Of a stretch of 64,000 nt of DNA, positions 57,877 through 64,000 are shown in pieces. The stretch covers positions 10,001 through 74,000 of the forward strand of contig NC_063079.1 of NCBI RefSeq assembly GCF_022605165.1, given 5' to 3'. This stretch comes from Purpureocillium takamizusanense (lineage: Eukaryota; Ascomycota; Sordariomycetes; Hypocreales; Ophiocordycipitaceae). The translations under genes and the position numbers were made by a program. Within the stretch, counting starts at the first letter, position 1. Every line of letters begins with the position of its first letter. Under the pieces are notes generated by a model. It made no database searches. It was not told the DNA's origin and was given only the letters and a program-made list of their open reading frames with translations.

Positions 57877-60800
57877 GTTGACTTTGACTGCGTTGTGAAA
57901 AGACTCTCAAGTGTGTTTATGAAGACGTAGGTAACGACACTTTTTGACAAGCACGATGCCGCCTCTATAAATACTCATGGCCTGTGTCCCCAAGTCTACC
58001 GTCATCATCGGCTCAATTTCTCAACTCCATGTCAAATGAATGGGGAATCATTGATGATTCCGTCTGATGCTCTTGGCCCCGACGAGATTTGATGGCAAAC
58101 TTGGTCCAGCAATCCTCGATGGACCCTTCATTGGTGGGGCACTAAGATAGAGTGTGGCAGATCTCCTGCATAAGCGGTCGAATTATCCAGCAACCGACTG
58201 TCAGCTTGCATCACCCGAGGATGATCACTTATTTTTGGCAATCAGTCTTGGCCTGCCAGGTCCAAAGCTCTGTGTGTGGAACCGGCACGTCCGTGGCAGG
58301 TATGTTAGTGCAAAAAGCACCAGTGCGAAATGCCGTTCTGGCGATAGGCTCGTAGTTTCACGTGAGATCAAACTCGGGCGTATTATCATCGTGACTTTCA
58401 GCAGAGCGCGTGCCCCAGCTTCTCAAGTCGGCCCATACTGTGCCGATATCGGCCGCGCGTCTCCTGACCTGGCTTACTCACGAGAGAGGAGAGATGGTTG
58501 GGAGAACGGGGTGCGATATCGCAGCAGTTCAATTTTACTGTCTCGCACCGTACTGCTTTGCTGAGGCCGATGTTGGTCCTGAGGCAGTCTGTGCCGACTA
58601 ACCGCCGACTTCAGCTTCAGAAGCATGGGGCTGTATGGTGCCAAGCCGTAACACGGTACCAAACATGGATGCGATTGTAACAAAGGTCCCGAGCTGAGCC
58701 CGAGCCTGTACATTCAGCAGACACAGGAACGTTCGTCTCCCGTGACGTGACTCGGCGGGGTGACGTAGCGAGGGGTTCTTCACCTTCATCAGCAGAGCCA
58801 CGAGCTCGGGTTACACACGGCGATGTGGGGACTGGGTCGGCCCCTGATCTTCGGCCCCACCATTGACCACCCCCGGACGATTGGAAGTCGGGACCAAAGC
58901 GTGGCTAACGCTAGAGCTCCATGACCCTCGATTGAGCAGGAACAAGGCGTATAGACTGCGAACCTGATGAGAGCCACAGCTGATGTGGCGTTTCGCACAA
59001 AGCTTCGCGTTCCCGACGCACGTGCCAAGACAGTAGACGATGGGCAGCAGTTTGGAGGTCCTACTTGAGCATAGTCGCCGATTCGGCACTTTGATGACGA
59101 CTAATGAGCGAAGTTGTCGTATATAGACGCAGAAATCCTAGCAGGGAGCGGCCCAGTCTCGCGACTTCGTTTCCTGTATGTCAGTCTAGTTCCCATCTAG
59201 GTCTTAAACCTCCCATCGACGGTATTCTGGCCGATCGTGAGGGTCACAAACAGTGATGGCCCGAATCTGAATGAGGGCTGCTGGAAGACAGTTCGCTTCC
59301 TGGTTCAATTGGCATCTAGTGCTTGTTCCGTAGACCGTAGTAGGTTCCCAAGGCAGTAGTGGCCTCGGTTTGATTCGCAGCAAGAGTTTTAGCAAATATT
59401 CTCAGCCCTCAAGTCGCCTGCTTCGTCCGGACTTGATCGCGGTGTGTTGGTGGCTAGCGACCCCCCACCCCCTTTGACTCACCACGGTCTGAGACTTGTG
59501 GTCCAGGCCATCCATTCCAGACTGGGCCACACCCTCAGCATTGAGTTCAGCGTTGGAAGAACGGCTCTCGTGGTGTTGAATCATTGGCGTTTGTGTCTGT
59601 TGTAAGTTCCATTGCCATTCCGGGCGGATTACGTCGTAGAGATGGCTGACTGCATGGTCCTCGCGATCGCCCGCAAACCTACCAGCCCTCGATAGCAACG
59701 CACTAGTAATCAACTTGCCACAAATCATGTGCTTAGTCTCTTGTGGTCTATTCATTGCTGCGTCCAGCAGCCAGCCCTGCGTCCACTACTGTCACGATGA
59801 ATCTCAATGGAGACGTACCCCCACCGAACACTAGGAGGCTCGGCATCAAGTAACAGTCTCAATTACTTACTCACCTACATGTACAGACACCTAAATCCCA
59901 CCGGCACGGCGTAGCATGACTGCTTATGGCATTTTCCCACACCTGGTGGCGTCGTCCCGGGACGCCGCCCAGCTTGTTGGAAATCGGAGACAGGTTGAAA
60001 GCACGGGCCCTATATCGGCCATGCCGGTCAACGCCACCCAGGGGAGGCAATCGCCACGCTGTACCCAGCTGAATGGATTTGAGCCAGGAAGGCAAGGCGA
60101 CTGTGACTGATTCCTGCTAAAATGTTGAGAGACGGTACTTCGTTCACAGTCTAGCAGATGTTTACACTAGACGCTCTTCCACAAGCAAGACGAGACTATG
60201 GCGTAGATAATGAGATATGCTAGCTTCAGATTGAACTCCTCCCAAGACCTGCATCTCCGGGCACATCGGCCTCGAAAGTGTCAAGACTAACATAGCGCAT
60301 GGCATCTGTTTCAGGTGGATGACGACGCGATCCAAAGATTTCTTGAAGTAAATGTACGTCGATGCCTCAGCTGCCGCATTCACTCGACCAACAAAAGTTA
60401 GGCAGAGGCGTAATGGGGCAAGTTCCGCTACGAGCGTGCCTCTCAGACCGCGCAGCTTAGTCTTCCTGCTAAGTCTCCTTCATCTGGGGCTATGTAGCAG
60501 AGGTCGACAACTGCCGAGGCTAGATGGGGCAAGCGACGATTGGATGCTCTTCTGCGACGACATCCGGATGACGCCTCTTCCGTAAAAGACCCTGCTGGAC
60601 TCCCTTCTGGACGCTCCAACTTTAAAGCTAGAAGTGCCGTGTTAGGGGCACAGACAATGATACCGCTTCGTGAGGACGTGAGCAGTCTAAATAGGGGTGG
60701 AGTTCGTCGCCACGACTACATTGGTGTCCCACACGCTCGGGTCGAGGAGACATCTTTGTCTCCTACTTCGACATCGAAGGCGGCGCCCCAAGACAACCTT

Positions 60801-61057
60801 GACAGTAGCTGACAGGCAGCTTCGATCCAATGGTGACTCGGATTCAGAACGCCATCTTTCCTTCCCCGAAGAAGTCTGAAGTTAAACGTCAGGCGGTAAG
60901 TGGCTTGCCCCCGGATCTCGCGAGCGCCTCATGTTGAAGGCCGGCCAGGCAAATGTGGCGTTAGAATCCCTGTTGGTGCTCTACCAGTTGGCCAACTTCT
61001 TCAGCCGTTACGACGGCTCCTCATAGTCAATGCGTATCAGACGTGTCACTGGACAAG
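57877..61057. other. 3.2-kb region without a supported gene
   Basis: Normal base composition and many short overlapping open frames on both strands. None starts with a convincing signal, domain or splice pattern. Not RIPped and no repeats seen. Non-coding transcripts or very small genes cannot be excluded. Confidence 0.5.
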
Positions 61058-61067
61058 TATATAAAGG
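61058..61067 (+). promoter_or_regulatory. TATA box of the cysteine-rich peptide gene
   Basis: tatataaagg, about 110 bp upstream of the ATG at 61170. Position and sequence suit a fungal core promoter for a strongly regulated gene. Confidence 0.6.
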
Positions 61068-61169
61068 ACATTGAGCCTTCCACCGAAGCCTGACAAACCA
61101 TGCCGGTTACACCCTACAAGGCGCCTCTCTGATATATACCTAGTTTCGAAAACGACAACATCGTACAAA

Positions 61170-61555
61170 ATGAAGATCTCAGCCATCGCCTTAGCAACTC
61201 TCACAGGGTTGGGCCTTGCCGCACCTTTTTCCGACTCAAGCGTGGACACAGACCTGGAGAAGCGCTCTTTTTATAGTTGCGTCTCTAACTGCGTCAATGA
61301 ATGCGTTGCCTTAAGCCTCGTTTGTGCTGCGGTAAGTCGTGCCGCTGCAGAACATTGATCGATTCTAGCCGAACCCATTCTAATGCAACCTGTGAGTCCA
61401 GGGCTGCAAGGCCAATAAAGCTTGCATCAGCAGCTGCCAGAAGAATGCACCGATTTGTGCGCAAAACTGTGTAAGTAGTCGACGACAATACGTCTCACCA
61501 AACAGCGGCATGCTAATAAATATGTTAACCATAGATTCGCGCAACATGCTCTTGA
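61170..61555 (+). CDS. Secreted, Kex2-processed, ten-cysteine peptide precursor
   Basis: Three exons, 61170-61331, 61402-61470 and 61535-61555, give 83 residues; introns are 70 and 64 bp (GTAAGT/CAG, GTAAGT/TAG). Signal peptide MKISAIALATLTGLGLA is followed by a short acidic propeptide that ends LEKR, a Kex2-type cleavage site. The predicted mature peptide of about 51 residues has ten cysteines. Spacing is C-x3-C-x3-C-x6-C-x3-C-x5-C-x3-C-x6-C-x3-C-x4-C. The repeated C-x3-C pairs point to disulfide-stapled helices. I do not recognise a named family. It could be an antimicrobial or host-directed secreted peptide; that is inference only. The last exon adds only IRATC-Ser before the stop. Confidence 0.78.
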
Positions 61556-63475
61556 TTTGCGGGGCTTGGTCCACTGCAATTACGGGTGGAAGGATACTTC
61601 CAGCCACCGCTATGATTGCCCCAGTCCTTACCGATCAGTGGAGGGGGATTAATCGTGGCATCAGACACACTTCGTATCACCAGAAATATTGCTGATGAAA
61701 TCTATCGTTGTCTCTACGTGGTGGTAAGCTCCCAATCACCAAACTTGTAACATTGTCGACGACGCGATATGCGACAGCTGGGACATATGCCATAACGTAA
61801 AAGCTTTCAAGCGTCCCGGCGTCCACTTTTTATTGCTTCTTTGCTAGCGGATACGGTATACATGAGAGGAAGCAAGACCGAATAATCACTTGGAACCTTA
61901 CACCGGTTTTCACATGGCTCCAGTCTACCAGATTAGTATCGCTTCACACTCGACGCTGGCGTGTCTCCTGATCTCGAAAGCGAGCTGGCGGCCGTAGCAT
62001 ATGCCATGAGTGTGTCGGGCCTTGGTGGCCCAATCACCAAGGTGACCAGAAGGTATCCCCTCCACTAGGCATGGGAATCCTGAATGGGCGTCTTGGGCAA
62101 AACAGAAGACCCTCGACAGACAGACAAACTGCGTCAGTTTCACATACGGAGCGTGCTCCAACTTGTTCGGCTGGCCCCACAATCCAACGAAGATGATTAT
62201 TATACAAGTCGTTCCCCATGACCTATCCTCTGAATGCAGGTGTGAATAATCAGGTTTACATCTCTAGCACTACGAACTTGTAATGTGCTCACTCATGCAT
62301 TTACTCATGTTTCTGCCGCAATACGAAGTGTTATGCTCATTCGCTTTTAAACGCACTTGAGGCCACACCGCTCTCGTCGCTTGTATGGCCCAGCACGAAC
62401 AAGCCCGAAGCATCGATGAGGTGATCCTCCCAGTCTCACAATCTTGACACGAACCTCGTGGCTTCCACGACAAAGTGATCCTATCAGACAATCCATCATG
62501 TTTATCACTGCTCACGCGAGACAAGTACACCCTACCAGACCTCCTGCTTAGACCAGCCGCACTGTTTAATTCTAATAGTTCGTCCTATCGGAAGGATTAC
62601 TAACCGAGGTGGAAGACATTTCATGATCGGTAAGGTGTAGGACGAAATAAATGGTCTTCAGCCTTTTCGCTGGGACCAATGAAGGTCACGTAGGGACATG
62701 CTAGGCCAGAAGTGTCGTACCGGCCGGCTCTGTGTGTGGTTGACGTTGGAATGTTATGTCTCGTTCATAGCCAAGTATCCGAGCTACTACTGGTTGGCCT
62801 GCTAATGAACTCGGAAGTGACCCGAAACCCCAGCTAGGATCAAAAAGGCCTATTCAATCACGGGTCGTCGTGTTTGCTCGAATCGCACTAGGATATCTTC
62901 GGTCACGACATAAGTGCAGTCGGTCTTTGAGTATCTCTAAATGCGGTATCTAAGGTTATGCTCGAATTGGGTGCATCATGGTTCGGTTTTATGTCGAGGA
63001 ATGCTTTCCTACGGGAATGCAAAACCGTAAAACTCGATCACTGATCGGCTACTGTGGTATGGAGACTGGAGGTCCGTCTGTTCTTTTCAGACAAAGTCGG
63101 TTTGTGAGATGCCTCTGCTGGTCACGATGCCTCTGGCTTGTCATCCTTGCGGGGCTTGGATCGCCTACAGTATTTACTTTATGCGGCCGGACTTGGTAGG
63201 AGTCTTATCTATGGTACACGTGGCGAGACGGCGTCCCGAGAGGCTCTCACGAGTGAGGATCATTGATGGCCTCTGCAGCACCGGAGATGCTTTGTTTCCA
63301 TAGGCATTACTCATTCATATCTCATATGGTCTAGCGTGTTGACCGTCGAGCTTCACGCTGAGTGTGGCCTTCATCAAGGCGTGACGCATGTATAATAACG
63401 GAGTCCCCTGCTTTTAGAGCCTTGATACGCTTTTACGAATGTACACAAAGCCTTTATATTATTACGACTCTCAGT
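61556..63475. other. 1.9-kb region without a supported gene
   Basis: Scattered short open frames only. A minus-strand frame at 61925-62182 has several cysteines but no signal peptide or domain. No repeats seen. Confidence 0.5.
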
Positions 63476-64000
63476 ATGAGCGATCCTGGAACCATGGCGG
63501 CTTTCAAACCAGCCCGCACAAAGCCAATGGTAGACCGCGGCTTACTGTTGCGGTACTTTTGCAGTCGCCGAGGCCTCAGCTTCGTGGTCATCAGTCTTGC
63601 TGTCACTAATATCATTTTACTAAGCACGTTATGTATAGTTTCAGTCAATAACCTTCGAGCAGGCTTACCAAGCCACGTGCACAAGGATGGGGTTGCCGAG
63701 ATAGCGACAGCGAGAAAACGAGCGGTTCGCCCCGAGGATGAGGATGAGGTGTTCCAGCTTCAAGAAAGCGCAGATACCATTGCCCCAGATGAACTTGACA
63801 TATACATTCGCGACGAAATTGAAGACAGACCCAGCAACCTGACGGCAGGTATGGCGAGACGCAGCCTGGATGGCGATGGAGGCGACGATGATGCCGTGGA
63901 CCCCGACGACGATGACATGCCGCCGGGTCCCAATCCGCAAGGAGCCCACCTCGCAACCCAGCCATGGGAGAGATTTGCGCTGTGAGTGCACCTTTATTCA
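63476..64000 (+). CDS. Single-pass membrane protein with acidic ectodomain, start only (partial)
   Basis: The most likely start is the ATG at 63476 (MSDPGTMAAFKP); the frame is open from 63362. One hydrophobic segment at about residues 34-57 (LSFVVISLAVTNIILLSTLC) follows a basic stretch (RYFCSRRG), which predicts a type II membrane protein. The outer part is rich in Asp and Pro, with a run of DDDD. A splice donor GTGAGT follows at 63982, so the gene most likely continues beyond the window; otherwise it stops at 63985. No recognised family. UstYa-like proteins have a similar start but their HxxHC motifs are not within this window. Confidence 0.55.

Noticed and set aside
58154..58564. 136-residue plus-strand frame
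   Set aside because: Starts at GTG, lacks domain or signal, and has no start codon in good context.
1..64000. CRISPR arrays, bacterial operons or prophage
   Set aside because: None seen; spliced genes, rDNA type and telomere repeats show a fungal nuclear genome.
1..64000. tRNA or 5S rRNA genes
   Set aside because: No cloverleaf with A and B boxes or 5S internal control region was found by eye; a covariance-model scan would settle it.

Overview
The window comes from a filamentous ascomycete. Genes carry short (about 50-140 bp) GT-AG introns, the telomeric hexamer is TTAGGG, and long AT-rich tracts show the mark of repeat-induced point mutation (RIP). The rDNA at the left edge includes both ITS spacers. 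From memory these look like Purpureocillium (Hypocreales, Ophiocordycipitaceae), but I could not run a search.

Layout. 1-1936: reverse-strand rDNA unit (28S 5' part, ITS2, 5.8S, ITS1, 18S 3' part). It is cut inside 18S and followed, after 19 bp, by 23 perfect CCCTAA repeats (1956-2093). The repeats face so that the chromosome body lies to their right, which puts the rDNA outside the expected chromosome end. 2094-13600: a subtelomeric mosaic of RIP-degraded repeats. It contains a serine carboxypeptidase gene (3005-4818) and a small un-RIPped island with a solo LTR (10380-10612, 5-bp target duplication) and a bacterial-looking MORN-repeat gene (10941-11297). A deleted Tad-like LINE adjoins it. 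13600-29500: genes for an N-terminally short methyltransferase, an APH-fold kinase, two frameshifted hypothetical genes, a complete five-exon beta-tubulin paralogue, a cupin, an MFS transporter and a seven-exon Baeyer-Villiger-type monooxygenase. 29800-47173: 17 kb of RIP-saturated repeat, ending in a readable Tad-like LINE whose catalytic residues and tryptophans have been mutated. 47174-64000: a Zn2Cys6 regulator, a cytochrome P450, a rhodopsin-domain (SAT4/Pth11-like) membrane protein, two small secreted cysteine-containing proteins and the start of a membrane protein that runs off the window.

How the genes may work together (inference). Cupin, MFS and monooxygenase (23.5-29.5 kb) look like a small oxidative metabolism and transport group. 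Regulator and P450 (47.8-53.6 kb) are divergently placed and may be a second group. The carboxypeptidase and the two secreted proteins fit the secreted accessory repertoire usual near chromosome ends of parasitic or insect/nematode-associated Hypocreales. Intron positions for the main genes were worked out by hand from splice sites, reading frame and family resemblance. Exon sums are multiples of three in every case reported as intact.
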